Assembly (NCBI GenBank): GCA_964600045.1
Contig: CAZRHS010000003.1
Location: 1-64,000, forward strand
Length of the DNA: 64,000 bases
Direction of reading: 5' to 3'
Source: Phil1 sp964600045
GTDB lineage: Bacteria; Bacillota; Clostridia; Christensenellales; CAG-138
This document shows positions 17,553 to 26,041 of this stretch, one piece after another (position 1 is the first letter of the stretch; each line of letters starts with the position of its first letter). The position numbers and the translations under genes were made by a program. The notes beneath the pieces are model-generated. The model had not been told where the DNA came from, did not search any database, and saw only the letters and a program-made list of their open reading frames with translations.

Positions 17553-17579
17553 AAAGAGGATACGTCAAACGCATCCTCT
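17551..17579 (-). terminator. Terminator after rpmF
   Basis: Minus strand AGAGGATGCG, loop TTTGA, CGTATCCTCT, then a U-tract: a near-perfect 10-bp stem with one mismatch or G-U pair. It ends the DUF177-rpmF transcript. Confidence 0.85.
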
Positions 17580-17601
17580 ATTTACTTGAATGTCAAACAA
17601 A

Positions 17602-17790
17602 TTATTTGGCTTCTTCAACCTTGACGACTTGCTTGCCGTCGTAATAGCCGCAATTCTTGCAAACCCTGTGGGCCAGCTTGGGCTCATGGCACTGCGGGCA
17701 AGCCACGATGCCGGGGATTGAAAGCTTCCAGTTGCTGCTCCTGCGTGAGTCACGCCTTGCCTTGGATGTTTTTCTCTTGGGGACCGCCAT
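17602..17790 (-). CDS. rpmF: 50S ribosomal protein L32
   Basis: 62-aa L32 of the zinc-binding type. MAVPKRKTSKARRDSRR is followed by CPQCHEPK and CKNCGYYDGK, giving four cysteines in two CxxC pairs. It lies 3 nt after the DUF177 gene, the normal pairing. Confidence 0.97.
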   Translation of the reverse strand: MAVPKRKTSKARRDSRRSSNWKLSIPGIVACPQCHEPKLAHRVCKNCGYYDGKQVVKVEEAK

Positions 17791-17793
17791 TTG

Positions 17794-18303
17794 TCACACC
17801 TCCTTATCCTCGTTAAACAGTGCCTTGAGCTTGGAGAAAGGATTATCATCCTCTGCATCCAGCTCACAGGAACACTGCACTGTATTCAAATCGCACCCGC
17901 ACACCGGGCACAGTCCGCGGCAATCATCTTTACACAGAACATAATTTTCCATGTTAAGCAAGATAATGTCGCGCACAAGGTCGCTTAAGTCAAGCTCTTC
18001 TCCGCTGAAAGGATAGGCATCGCCATCTTCCGGCGCGTTCTTTTCGAACCGCTCCTCGAACTCGTGCTCAAACGGAACCGTAAGTTCCTTTGTGCAGCGG
18101 GCACACTCACCCTTCAGCGCTGTTTTGACACTGCCTGTAGTTTCAAAGCCGCTGCCGTCAAACACATAGCTTATATCAACCGTTACATCATCCGCAAAAC
18201 GAATCCAACGGCCCGGATATTCTATGTCTTCAATTTTTTCGCGAAGGACGGCATGTCCCTCGCGACCCGGAAGCTTAAGCTCCGCAGCCACATTCAGCCT
18301 CAT
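17794..18303 (-). CDS. DUF177 (YceD) family protein
   Basis: 169 aa, DUF177/YceD. It has a CARCTKEL pair in the middle and the C-terminal CKDDCRGLCPVCGCDLN motif. The family is linked to large-subunit rRNA accumulation and is almost always encoded next to rpmF, as here. A strong promoter lies just upstream (18322-18350), so this two-gene unit is independent of ackA. Confidence 0.92.
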   Translation of the reverse strand: MRLNVAAELKLPGREGHAVLREKIEDIEYPGRWIRFADDVTVDISYVFDGSGFETTGSVKTALKGECARCTKELTVPFEHEFEERFEKNAPEDGDAYPFSGEELDLSDLVRDIILLNMENYVLCKDDCRGLCPVCGCDLNTVQCSCELDAEDDNPFSKLKALFNEDKEV

Positions 18304-18321
18304 AAAAAGTCAACCTCAACT

Positions 18322-18350
18322 ATTTTATCCGTTGCAATATCGTTTGTCAA
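18322..18350 (-). promoter_or_regulatory. Predicted sigma-A promoter of DUF177-rpmF
   Basis: Minus strand TTGACA (18345-18350), 17-nt spacer, TAAAAT (18322-18327), with the start codon only 19 nt beyond the -10 box. Near-consensus. Confidence 0.82.
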
Positions 18351-18393
18351 CAATATATTGTATCTAAAGCGCCTGTTTTTACGGATAATTTGC

Positions 18394-19596
18394 TTATTTT
18401 GAAGCAAGTGCCGCAGTATCGCGGGCAATTACCATCTCTTCGTCGGTAGGAATGACGAAAACCTTTACACGGCTGGTGGGCTTGGATATCTCAGCCTCTT
18501 CACCGCGCGGGCAGGTATTGTTGACCTCGGTATCAAGCTCTACGCCGAGATACTCAAGACCGGTAAGTACCTTTTCGCGAACGCCGCGATCATTCTCACC
18601 AACGCCGGCGGTGAATACTATGGCATCAACTCCGCCAAGAGCAGCCGCGTAAGCGCCGATGTACTTCTTTACCTTATAGCAGAAGGTGTCAAGAGCAAGC
18701 TTAGCGCGCTCGTTGCCATTGTTGGCCGCTTCTTCTATATCGCGGAAGTCGCTTGATACGCCGGAAATGCCGAGCACACCGCTCTTCTTGTTAAGGTAGT
18801 TATCAATGCCCTTCCTGTCAAGGTTAAGCCTATCCATAAGGTAGGTAACGATAGCGGGGTCCATATCGCCGCAACGGGTGCCCATGGGTACGCCTTCAAG
18901 CGGAGTAAGGCCCATGGAAGTATCTATGCACTTGCCGCCCTTTATGGCAGATATGCTGGAGCCGTTGCCAAGGTGGCAGGTTATTATGCGGGTCTCTTCC
19001 TTGGGCATATCAAGCTTGGTCAGCGCGCGCTGGGATACATACAGATGGGACGTGCCGTGGAAGCCATAGCGGCGAACCATGTGATCCTTATACGCCTCGT
19101 AAGGCAAGCCATACATGAACGCCTCGGCAGGCATGGTCTGATGGAAAGCGGTATCGAACACGCCAACCATCGGAGTGTTAGGCATAACAGCCTGGCAGGC
19201 ACGGATGCCCATCAGGTTAGCGGGATTGTGCAGAGGAGCAAGCGGAGTAAGCTTTTCAACTTCGTTTATAAGCTCATCGTTAATCAGTACGGACTTATTG
19301 AACTTTTCACCGCCGTGAACAATACGGTGACCGACAGCGTCGATCTCGTCCATGCTCTTCACAACGCCGATTTCGGGATCTACCAGAGCATCAAGCACCA
19401 TACGGATGGCATCCTGATGATCCTTCATATCTTTCTTGAATTCAAACTTACCCTTGCCGGTGGGCTTGTAGGTAAGCATTGAGCCTTCTATACCTATGCG
19501 CTCACAAAGTCCCTTTGCGATAACATCGCCGTTTTCAACATTGATGAGCTGGTATTTGAGGGAGGAGCTTCCCGCGTTAATAACAAGAACCTTCAT
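18394..19596 (-). CDS. ackA: Acetate kinase
   Basis: Makes ATP and acetate from acetyl-phosphate, the final step of fermentative acetate formation. 400 aa, normal. Motifs: MKVLVINAGSSSLKYQL, RRYGFHGTSH, CHLGNGSSISAI, and AGVGEND near the C-terminus. ATG at 19596 has AGGAG 8 nt upstream; the frame is open to 19701 but that extension has no family resemblance. It follows pta by 20 nt. Confidence 0.97.
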   Translation of the reverse strand: MKVLVINAGSSSLKYQLINVENGDVIAKGLCERIGIEGSMLTYKPTGKGKFEFKKDMKDHQDAIRMVLDALVDPEIGVVKSMDEIDAVGHRIVHGGEKFNKSVLINDELINEVEKLTPLAPLHNPANLMGIRACQAVMPNTPMVGVFDTAFHQTMPAEAFMYGLPYEAYKDHMVRRYGFHGTSHLYVSQRALTKLDMPKEETRIITCHLGNGSSISAIKGGKCIDTSMGLTPLEGVPMGTRCGDMDPAIVTYLMDRLNLDRKGIDNYLNKKSGVLGISGVSSDFRDIEEAANNGNERAKLALDTFCYKVKKYIGAYAAALGGVDAIVFTAGVGENDRGVREKVLTGLEYLGVELDTEVNNTCPRGEEAEISKPTSRVKVFVIPTDEEMVIARDTAALASK

Positions 19597-19616
19597 CTTT
19601 TCTCTCCTATAAGAAA

Positions 19617-20618
19617 TCAGTTGGACTGCGCCTGAACGGCAGTTATGGAAACAGTAGCTACGATGTCGTCTACGGAGCAGCCACGGCTCAGGTCGTTGCA
19701 AGGCTTAGCGATACCCTGCAGAATCGGGCCGTAAGCTTCGGCATTGCCAAGGCGCTGTACAAGCTTGTAACCAATGTTGCCTGCTTCAAGGGAGGGGAAT
19801 ACGAGGGTGTTGGCATGGCCCGCGACGGTGCTGCCGGGAGCCTTAAGCTGACCAACCTTCTCGACCAGAGCGGCATCAAGCTGCAGCTCGCCATCGAGCA
19901 TAAGATCGGGAGCCATTTCATGCGCTATGCGGGTAGCTTCCTGAACCTTGGTAACCACATCATGCTTAGCTGAACCCTTGGTGGAGAAGGACAGCATGGC
20001 AACGCGGGGCTCTTTGATACCGGCCAGGGAACGAGCAGACTCGGCAGCGCCAAGAGCGATGTTCGCAAGAGCGTCAGCATCGGGATCGATGTTAACGGCG
20101 CAGTCAGCAAAAATCATAATGCCGTTGTCGCCGTACTGAGTGTTCGGGCTCTCCATCAGGAAGCAGGAAGACACGGTCTTGATGCCGGGCTTTGACTTAA
20201 TGATCTGCAGCGCGGGGCGCAGCATATCGCCGGTGGAATGGATAGCGCCGGAAACCAGGCCGTCCGCTTCGCCGTTCTTTACCATCATGATGCCGTAGTA
20301 CATGGGATCCTTCATGGTCTCATGAGCTTTCTCGGGGGTCATGCCCTTAGCCTTGCGCAGTTCATAGAAGCTGTTCGCATAGGTCTCAAAATGAGAATCG
20401 GTAAGGGGATTGACTATTTCTATACCGCAGAGGCACACATTGAACTTCTCGGCAACCTTCTTTATTTCTTCCTCGTCACCAAGCAGAGTTACCTTTGCGA
20501 GCTTCTCATCGGTGATTATCCTTGCAGCCTGAACGGTACGCTCTTCACTGCCTTCGGGAAGCACGATGTGCTTTACGTCCGCTTTAGCCTTCTTTTTGAT
20601 GCTGTCCAATACTGACAT
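19617..20618 (-). CDS. pta: Phosphate acetyltransferase
   Basis: Converts acetyl-CoA to acetyl-phosphate for AckA. 333 aa, the short single-domain type without an N-terminal regulatory region. Blocks: IVLPEGSEERTVQAA, DGLVSGAIHSTGDMLRPALQ, SCFLMESPNTQYGDNG and GELQLDAAL. First gene of pta-ackA; the promoter region is shared with divergent tmcAL and contains an imperfect direct repeat. Confidence 0.97.
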   Translation of the reverse strand: MSVLDSIKKKAKADVKHIVLPEGSEERTVQAARIITDEKLAKVTLLGDEEEIKKVAEKFNVCLCGIEIVNPLTDSHFETYANSFYELRKAKGMTPEKAHETMKDPMYYGIMMVKNGEADGLVSGAIHSTGDMLRPALQIIKSKPGIKTVSSCFLMESPNTQYGDNGIMIFADCAVNIDPDADALANIALGAAESARSLAGIKEPRVAMLSFSTKGSAKHDVVTKVQEATRIAHEMAPDLMLDGELQLDAALVEKVGQLKAPGSTVAGHANTLVFPSLEAGNIGYKLVQRLGNAEAYGPILQGIAKPCNDLSRGCSVDDIVATVSITAVQAQSN

Positions 20619-20675
20619 TTTAGTTTGCTCCTTTCAAAAAAGCGTAAAACTTCTGGCTTCATGCCATACAGATGC

Positions 20676-20681
20676 ATTATA
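20676..20681 (-). promoter_or_regulatory. Predicted -10 element of pta-ackA
   Basis: Minus strand TATAAT, 57 nt before the pta start. The -35 match is poor (TGTTAC at 17 nt), so expression may depend on an activator. Confidence 0.5.
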
Positions 20682-20720
20682 GCACTTTTTTTGCTTATGT
20701 AACAGCTAATATTGGGAATT

Positions 20721-20792
20721 ATGCCCATTAATTTCTGTTTTAGGCTAATTTTGGCGTGCTTCTATGCCCATTCTGCCTGTTTGGCTTAAAAT
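20721..20792. repeat. Imperfect direct repeat in the pta/tmcAL intergenic region
   Basis: ATGCCCATT occurs at 20721-20729 and 20764-20772. Each copy is followed by a related tail: AATTTCTGTTTTAGGCTAA and CTGCCTGTTTGGCTTAA. The copies are 43 nt apart, about four helical turns. The second runs up to the tmcAL core promoter; the first lies about 40 nt upstream of the pta -10. It could be a binding site for an unknown regulator or a chance duplication. Confidence 0.5.
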
Positions 20793-20805
20793 CATTGTCA
20801 AAGCA

Positions 20806-20814
20806 TGGTATAAT
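20806..20814 (+). promoter_or_regulatory. Extended -10 promoter of tmcAL
   Basis: TGGTATAAT, i.e. TG-n-TATAAT with TATAAT at 20809-20814 and no good -35. It sits 31 nt before the tmcAL start, which has AGGAG upstream. Confidence 0.65.
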
Positions 20815-20844
20815 AGGAAAAGAAAACCTTAGGAGTTTTATCGT

Positions 20845-22032
20845 ATGGCGCAATGCACAGGCATTATTGCCGAATACAATCCGTTTCACAACGGCCATAA
20901 ATACCATATAGAAATGACAAAAAAGCTGAACGGCAATCGGCCGATAATAGTGGCAATGAGCGGTTGGTTTGTTCAGCGCGGAGACGTAGCCATATTTGAT
21001 CCGTATGTCCGCGCAAAATGGGCTCTGGAAAACGGTGCCGATATGGTTCTTATGCTCCCCGCCATATTCTCTATGTCCCATGCGGAGCGCTTCGCGTTCG
21101 GAGGAGTAAGCCTGTTAGAATCCACCGGCATGGTTGATTCTCTTTCCTTTGGCGCCGAATGCGAGGACATATCCCTTATCAGCCGATTGGCCGAAACCAT
21201 TAATTCCGAATCCGGCGAGTACAAATCAGCCCTTACAAATGCCCTAAATTCCGGAAAAAGCTTCCCTACTGCCCGTTCGGAAGCATTGTGCCGCATACTT
21301 GGCCCGGAAAGCGCGGCACTTTTATCAAGTCCGAACAACATACTCGGCATAGAATACCTGAACGCCATTAAAAAAATCAAATCGGATATTAAGCCTATGG
21401 CGATCAAGCGCATTGGCGCGGAGCATGACTCATTAGGTTCAAAAAACGGATTAATGAGTGCCTCGGCGATACGCGGTAAAATACGGCAGAAAAATAATTC
21501 GGAAATACTCCAAACGATCCCGGATGGGGTTTTCAGCGACATTTCGTCCCTAACCATGCTTGATATTGAAAAGCTCTCTCAATCCGTAATATATGCTTTA
21601 AGAAGGCTCTCCGTTGAGGAAATAGCAAGTTTGCCGGATGTTTCGGAAGGGCTTGAAAACACAATATATGCCGCCTGCCGCAACAGCAGCGATTTCAATG
21701 AGCTTACGTCAAGCATAAAAAGCAAGCGTTATACTCTCGCCCGCATACGAAGAATTTGCCTTAACGCGCTGCTTGGTATTACTAAGCAGGATTATGTTCA
21801 CCACGCCAAGCCGGAGTTTATTCGCGTACTGGGAGTAAGGCGCGATTCTCTTTCGCTTTTGAGTGAGCTTACGCAAAAAGCCTCTTTACCGATCGTCACC
21901 TGCCGGGCCGATTATGATAAACTCAACCCAAGCGCAAAGGTAGCATTCAATAAAGACATATTCGCTTCCGAAGCGGCTCAAATCAATTCATCCGTTATAA
22001 GTGATTTTAAACGAAAACTGATAATAGTATAA
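20845..22032 (+). CDS. tmcAL: tRNA(Met) cytidine acetate ligase TmcAL (YlbM)
   Basis: Uses acetate and ATP to form N4-acetylcytidine at the wobble base of elongator tRNA-Met. 395 aa. The N-terminal nucleotidyltransferase fold shows GIIAEYNPFHNGHKYHIE with the HxGH-type HNGH motif, then MSGWFVQRGDVAIFDP. Acetate is its substrate, which makes its position divergent from pta-ackA notable; the same neighbourhood occurs in other Clostridia. The sporulation gene ylbJ, often beside it, is absent. Confidence 0.95.
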   Translation: MAQCTGIIAEYNPFHNGHKYHIEMTKKLNGNRPIIVAMSGWFVQRGDVAIFDPYVRAKWALENGADMVLMLPAIFSMSHAERFAFGGVSLLESTGMVDSLSFGAECEDISLISRLAETINSESGEYKSALTNALNSGKSFPTARSEALCRILGPESAALLSSPNNILGIEYLNAIKKIKSDIKPMAIKRIGAEHDSLGSKNGLMSASAIRGKIRQKNNSEILQTIPDGVFSDISSLTMLDIEKLSQSVIYALRRLSVEEIASLPDVSEGLENTIYAACRNSSDFNELTSSIKSKRYTLARIRRICLNALLGITKQDYVHHAKPEFIRVLGVRRDSLSLLSELTQKASLPIVTCRADYDKLNPSAKVAFNKDIFASEAAQINSSVISDFKRKLIIV

Positions 22033-22074
22033 AAGCTTCTCCCCCACCTTATCATAGGTTCAAGGGAGAAGCTT
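22033..22074. terminator. Convergent terminator between tmcAL and asnA
   Basis: Perfect 11-bp stem AAGCTTCTCCC...GGGAGAAGCTT with an inner ACCT/AGGT pairing. The minus strand continues TTTTATACT, so it best serves asnA; the plus side lacks a U-tract. Confidence 0.8.
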
Positions 22075-22098
22075 ACGCTGCTTTGTTATGTTAATTTA

Positions 22099-23112
22099 TC
22101 AGAGCAGTATTACTCCGGCTTTTTCGGCGGTATCCATGGTATGCTTATCCCATATTGAGGATTGTACTTCGCCAATATGAGCCTTTTCAAGCATGTACAT
22201 GCAAAGTCTTGACTGGCCGATACCGCCGCCTATCGTAAGAGGCAGTTCTCCGTTAAGCAGTGCTTTATGGAAAGGCAGTTCAGCGCGGTCCTCGCAGTGC
22301 GCCGCAGCAAGCTGCTTTCTCATTGATTCTTCATCAACTCTTATGCCCATGCTGGATATTTCAAATTCGCAATCCAGAACAGAGTTATAGAGGATTATAT
22401 CGCCGTTGAGTTCCCAATCATCATAGTCGGGCGCACGTCCGTCATGAGGCTCGCCGTTTGAAAGAACACCGCCTATTTTTTCAACAAAAATGGTGCCATG
22501 CTCTTTAGCGAAAAGGTACTCTCTCTCCTTAGCGTTCTTGTCGGGATACATATCCAGCAGTTCCTGACTGGTAACAAACGTAACTTCCCTGTTCATTTGC
22601 GCGTTAAGCACAGGGTATTTAGCCTGCACAACAGCAAGCGTGTACCCAACAGCCTCAACAATAGATCTGACCGTACGCTCAAGGTATTCCCTTGTCCTAT
22701 CCTGCCTGGTTATAACCTTTTCCCAGTCCCACTGGTCTACATATATTGAATGGAGGTTATCAAGCCTTTCATCCCTGCGGATAGCGTTCATATCCGTATA
22801 TAAGCCGCGGCCTTCATGGAAATCGTACCTTTTCAAAGCATAACGTTTCCACTTTGCCAGAGAATGTACAACCTCAGCGTCGCGTCCGGTTGCGGGCGCA
22901 TCAAAGCGCACAGGGCGCTCAACACCATTAAGATTATCGTTCAAACCTGTGTCAGGATATACAAACAATGGGGCGGATACGCGCTTCAAATTAAGTACGC
23001 CGGCCAGTGCTTCCTGAAACGTAGCCTTTATAAGCGCAATGGCATTTTGCGTATCATAAAGGTTTAACTTTGTCTTGTACCCTTCGGGTATGGTTGTTTG
23101 CTGCATTGCCAT
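22099..23112 (-). CDS. asnA: Aspartate-ammonia ligase (AsnA)
   Basis: Ammonia-dependent asparagine synthetase, structurally a class II aminoacyl-tRNA-synthetase relative. 337 aa. Features: KRVSAPLFV, LNGVERPVRFD, the aspartate-binding SIYVDQWDWEKV, and the C-terminal LTIGGGIGQSRLCMYMLEKAHIGEVQ (shown in part as GGGIGQSRLCMYML). The ATG at 23112 has AGGAG 9 nt upstream. Flanked by hairpins on both sides, so probably monocistronic. Confidence 0.96.
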   Translation of the reverse strand: MAMQQTTIPEGYKTKLNLYDTQNAIALIKATFQEALAGVLNLKRVSAPLFVYPDTGLNDNLNGVERPVRFDAPATGRDAEVVHSLAKWKRYALKRYDFHEGRGLYTDMNAIRRDERLDNLHSIYVDQWDWEKVITRQDRTREYLERTVRSIVEAVGYTLAVVQAKYPVLNAQMNREVTFVTSQELLDMYPDKNAKEREYLFAKEHGTIFVEKIGGVLSNGEPHDGRAPDYDDWELNGDIILYNSVLDCEFEISSMGIRVDEESMRKQLAAAHCEDRAELPFHKALLNGELPLTIGGGIGQSRLCMYMLEKAHIGEVQSSIWDKHTMDTAEKAGVILL

Positions 23113-23139
23113 AATACATTTCTCCTTAAAAAATATAAG

Positions 23140-23157
23140 CGGCGCGTGTTCGCGCCG
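23140..23157 (-). terminator. Terminator after the coiled-coil gene
   Basis: Minus strand CGGCGCG, loop AACA, CGCGCCG, then CTTATATTTTTTAA. It ends the rsmD-coaD-coiled-coil transcript. Confidence 0.8.
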
Positions 23158-23180
23158 CGGTTTATCATCGTTTATGCGAA

Positions 23181-24005
23181 TTACTCTTCGTCGTCGAAAT
23201 CATCGTCGTCGAAGTCAATATTCTTCTTTTTCTTTCCGAACAGTTTGCCGAAGAATCCGCCCTTTTCTTCCTCTTCTTCTTCGTCCTCTTCGTAATCATC
23301 CTCTTCCTCGTTGTCTTCTTCAACAGGCTGAGGCTTTACTTTGGGAGCGTTAGCGTGCTTCTTAGTCTTGCTCTGCTCGTTTTCCTCTACGGGATTTTCA
23401 GCCGCACCGTTGTCCTGCTGCGCGGCCTGCTCGGCATTATCGCTATTCGCATTCCTTGCGCCAAGATCTTTTCTGTTAATGGCAACAAGCTGACGATACT
23501 CATTGAGGAAATTTTCAAGATCCTTCAATACATCATCAGCATAGCACTTGGCGTTTTCAAAAACGAGACCGGCATTCGCCTCAGCCTTCTGCGCCAAAAG
23601 CTTTGCCCTGCGCTGAGCTTCCTGATATATTTCATCCTCCGAAACCAGCTTTTCGTATTCGCCGCGAGCCTTTTCAAGTATATCGGCTGCCTTCTGCCTT
23701 GCATCAGCCTCAATCTGCTCTCCCTCTGCCTCGGCCTTGCTGACAACGTCTCTTGCGTGCTCATCAGCATTGTCTATCATGGACTGCGCATCAACTATAA
23801 CGCTGTTCGCGCGGCGGATATCCTCAGGAATAGTAACCTTCAGATCGCCCAAAAGATCCATCATCTCATCAACATCTATAACGCGCTTATTCTGGCCGCC
23901 TATTTTGGGACGAGGGCTGTTTTCAATCATGTCCTCTATCTGGCCTATAATAGTAAAAATCTGCATGTTCTGGATATTATTGCCGTTGCTGTTATTACTG
24001 CTCAT
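23181..24005 (-). CDS. Coiled-coil protein with acidic tail, unknown function
   Basis: 274 aa. After a short Asn/Ser-rich start and QIFTIIGQIEDMIENSPRP, residues about 50-180 form a long Ala/Glu/Lys-rich helix (repeats such as SKAEAEGEQIEADARQKA) resembling the stalk-subunit or DivIVA-type coiled coils. The tail alternates basic patches with runs of Glu/Asp (about 225-252) and ends KKKKNIDFDDDDFDDEE. No signal peptide. Similar proteins are often annotated as 'ATPase' next to coaD in Clostridia; the function is unknown, with a septum or membrane-scaffold role a guess. ATG at 24005 overlaps the coaD stop by 11 nt. Confidence 0.75.
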   Translation of the reverse strand: MSSNNSNGNNIQNMQIFTIIGQIEDMIENSPRPKIGGQNKRVIDVDEMMDLLGDLKVTIPEDIRRANSVIVDAQSMIDNADEHARDVVSKAEAEGEQIEADARQKAADILEKARGEYEKLVSEDEIYQEAQRRAKLLAQKAEANAGLVFENAKCYADDVLKDLENFLNEYRQLVAINRKDLGARNANSDNAEQAAQQDNGAAENPVEENEQSKTKKHANAPKVKPQPVEEDNEEEDDYEEDEEEEEEKGGFFGKLFGKKKKNIDFDDDDFDDEE

Positions 24006-24489
24006 TTTTCTCAACCTTTCTAAGGATGTATTCAGATATTTCTTTCGGCACCAACGCACCGATATCCGCACCGTATTTCATCAGCTCTCGCACCGCACTT
24101 GAGCTGATATGCACATGCGCCGCGTTGCAGGCAAGATATATCGTCTGCACCTCCGGCGCGAGGCGCAAGTTAAAATATTCCATGCCGGTTTCGAACTCAT
24201 AATCGGCATAAGAGCGAAGTCCCCGCACGATAAAGTTTGCGTTATGGCTGCGCGCACATTCCACGGTAAGGCCATTAAAACTGTCCGCAGAGGCGTTTTT
24301 TATATTTTCGGCCTGTATCACGCGGTTTATGCTCTCAACCCGTTCAGCATCGGAAAGCACATAATGCTTCGCGGGATTTGGTATAACGCATACCGTAACA
24401 TGGTCAAATATCTCGCACGCCCGTTTAAGTATATCCAAATGGCCTACCGTAAACGGATCGAAGCTCCCGGGGAAAATGGCATTCTTCAT
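23995..24489 (-). CDS. coaD: Phosphopantetheine adenylyltransferase
   Basis: Fourth step of coenzyme A synthesis (4'-phosphopantetheine + ATP to dephospho-CoA). 164 aa. PGSFDPFTVGHLDILKRA contains the nucleotidyltransferase GH motif; NFIVRGLRSYADYEFE and ISSSAVRELMKYG are the other family blocks. ATGA overlap with rsmD upstream. Confidence 0.97.
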   Translation of the reverse strand: MKNAIFPGSFDPFTVGHLDILKRACEIFDHVTVCVIPNPAKHYVLSDAERVESINRVIQAENIKNASADSFNGLTVECARSHNANFIVRGLRSYADYEFETGMEYFNLRLAPEVQTIYLACNAAHVHISSSAVRELMKYGADIGALVPKEISEYILRKVEKNEQ

Positions 24490-25037
24490 ATTTTTTCTCC
24501 CATCCTGTAAAAGGAAAGTGCCGTATCGCGATATATACGCCTATCGTAAAGTTCGAGCTTGCCGGTATTCTCCGGTGCTATATGCGCATCGTGCTCGGCT
24601 ATTACCATGGCATCATCGGCAAGTATTCCGGATTCACCAAGTTCGTTAAGTGCCTTTTCCATCAGGCCCGCTCTGTACGGCGGATCAAGGAACACTATAT
24701 CGAATTTTCTTTGGGAAAGCGAGTGTATCGCCTGAACAAAATCGGTGTTCATCACCACAGACTTCTGTTCAAACCCAAGCTTTTCTATATTAGCGCGTAT
24801 TACCTTTACGGCATCGCGTGACATATCGTTGAATGCCGCAAAGTTTGCGCCGCGGCTTAAAGCCTCCAACCCAAGGTTGCCGGAGCCCGCGAACAAATCC
24901 AGGACATTTTTGCCGTAAAGCTGAAACTGTATTATTCCGAAAAGCGACTCCTTTACCCTGTCAAGCGTAGGGCGGGTGTCCATTCCTTTAGGTGCCAGTA
25001 TCGGCCTGCCTTTGCATGTTCCGGCTATTATACGCAC
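24486..25037 (-). CDS. rsmD: 16S rRNA (guanine966-N2)-methyltransferase RsmD
   Basis: About 183 aa. SAM-binding VLDLFAGSGNLGLEALSRGA and the catalytic DPPY in DIVFLDPPYRAG are clear. The start is taken as GTG at 25037: it gives the family N-terminus VRIIAGTCKGR, and GGAGG lies 5 nt upstream. An in-frame ATG at 25052 would place that site inside the gene. rsmD-coaD is a conserved pair. Confidence 0.95.
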   Translation of the reverse strand: MRIIAGTCKGRPILAPKGMDTRPTLDRVKESLFGIIQFQLYGKNVLDLFAGSGNLGLEALSRGANFAAFNDMSRDAVKVIRANIEKLGFEQKSVVMNTDFVQAIHSLSQRKFDIVFLDPPYRAGLMEKALNELGESGILADDAMVIAEHDAHIAPENTGKLELYDRRIYRDTALSFYRMGEKI

Positions 25038-25177
25038 ACAATCCTCCAACATGGATTTATCCTTGATATTTTAGCATTATACACGGCATTGTTACAAGCA
25101 TAAATCCTTATTACAGACTATTTTTTGCAAAATATACACTTTTTGCGGCCGAGAATGAGCATCAAGCCGCAATTTAG

Positions 25178-26041
25178 TCAATCAAACAGCTTGTTTACAG
25201 TCTGTTTTACCGCATCGGTAACATCTCTTGCCATAAGCATACGTTCTCTTAGCAAATCAACGGCTTCATCCGCGCTTGCGCCCAATATATACGCCGCCGC
25301 GCATGCGGCATTGAAGGCATCCAGCTTTTGGCTCAGCATAGCAAGTGCTATTCCGCTCAGCACATCCCCGCTGCCGCCTTTTGCAAGTCCGCTGTTTCCG
25401 TTTACATTAAGTGCCACGCGGCCGTCGCTGCACGCTATAACGCTTTGGTATGATTTAAGCAGCACCGTGCATCCCCACTCAGCCGCGTATTTTATGGCAA
25501 CCTCGGCCTGATTCTCTTTTATATCTGCTGTTGTAAGCCCTGTTAAGCGCGCCATTTCGCCAATGTGCGGCGTGAGTATAACATTTGTGTGCAATACGCT
25601 TGCCTTGTCCTGAATAAGTGAAAGCGCATTTAGTCCGTCGGCATCAACAACAGTGGGTTTATTTGCTCTAAGTACGCTTCTCAGCACATTCTCTACCCCG
25701 CCGTCCTTACCCATGCCGGGTCCTACGCACACAGCGGTGGCTTCGTTGATATACGGTGCGGCAAAAGATAATTCCAGTTCATCCCATTTATCCGCGCCAA
25801 ATGATATGCACATGCATTCGGGAAGGCTGTAAAAAGCCCGCCTTGCGCCCTGCGGAACAATTGCCTTCAGCGTGCCAACTCCTGCGCGAAGCGCGGCGGC
25901 CGCGCTCATAAGCGCCGCCCCGCTCATGAGCTCGCTTCCCGCGATTATCAAAGCCCGGCCATTGTCGCCCTTATTTGCAGTGGGCTTTCTCTCTCCGACT
26001 GCGGACTTTACCTTTTCAAATGTAAGTGTTTCCGTCTTCAC
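25178..26041 (-). CDS. nnrD: ADP/ATP-dependent NAD(P)H-hydrate dehydratase
   Basis: Repairs hydrated NAD(P)H; ribokinase-like fold of the YjeF C-terminal/YxkO type. About 287 aa. Motifs: NKGDNGRALIIAGSELMSGA, VGPGMGKDG, ILTPHIGEMARLTG and the nucleotide-binding LAKGGSGDVLSGIAL. Only the dehydratase half is present; the epimerase (NnrE) that is often fused is not in the window. The start is taken as GTG at 26041, giving a GTGA overlap with recX; TTG at 26047 is an alternative. Confidence 0.92.
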   Translation of the reverse strand: MKTETLTFEKVKSAVGERKPTANKGDNGRALIIAGSELMSGAALMSAAAALRAGVGTLKAIVPQGARRAFYSLPECMCISFGADKWDELELSFAAPYINEATAVCVGPGMGKDGGVENVLRSVLRANKPTVVDADGLNALSLIQDKASVLHTNVILTPHIGEMARLTGLTTADIKENQAEVAIKYAAEWGCTVLLKSYQSVIACSDGRVALNVNGNSGLAKGGSGDVLSGIALAMLSQKLDAFNAACAAAYILGASADEAVDLLRERMLMARDVTDAVKQTVNKLFD

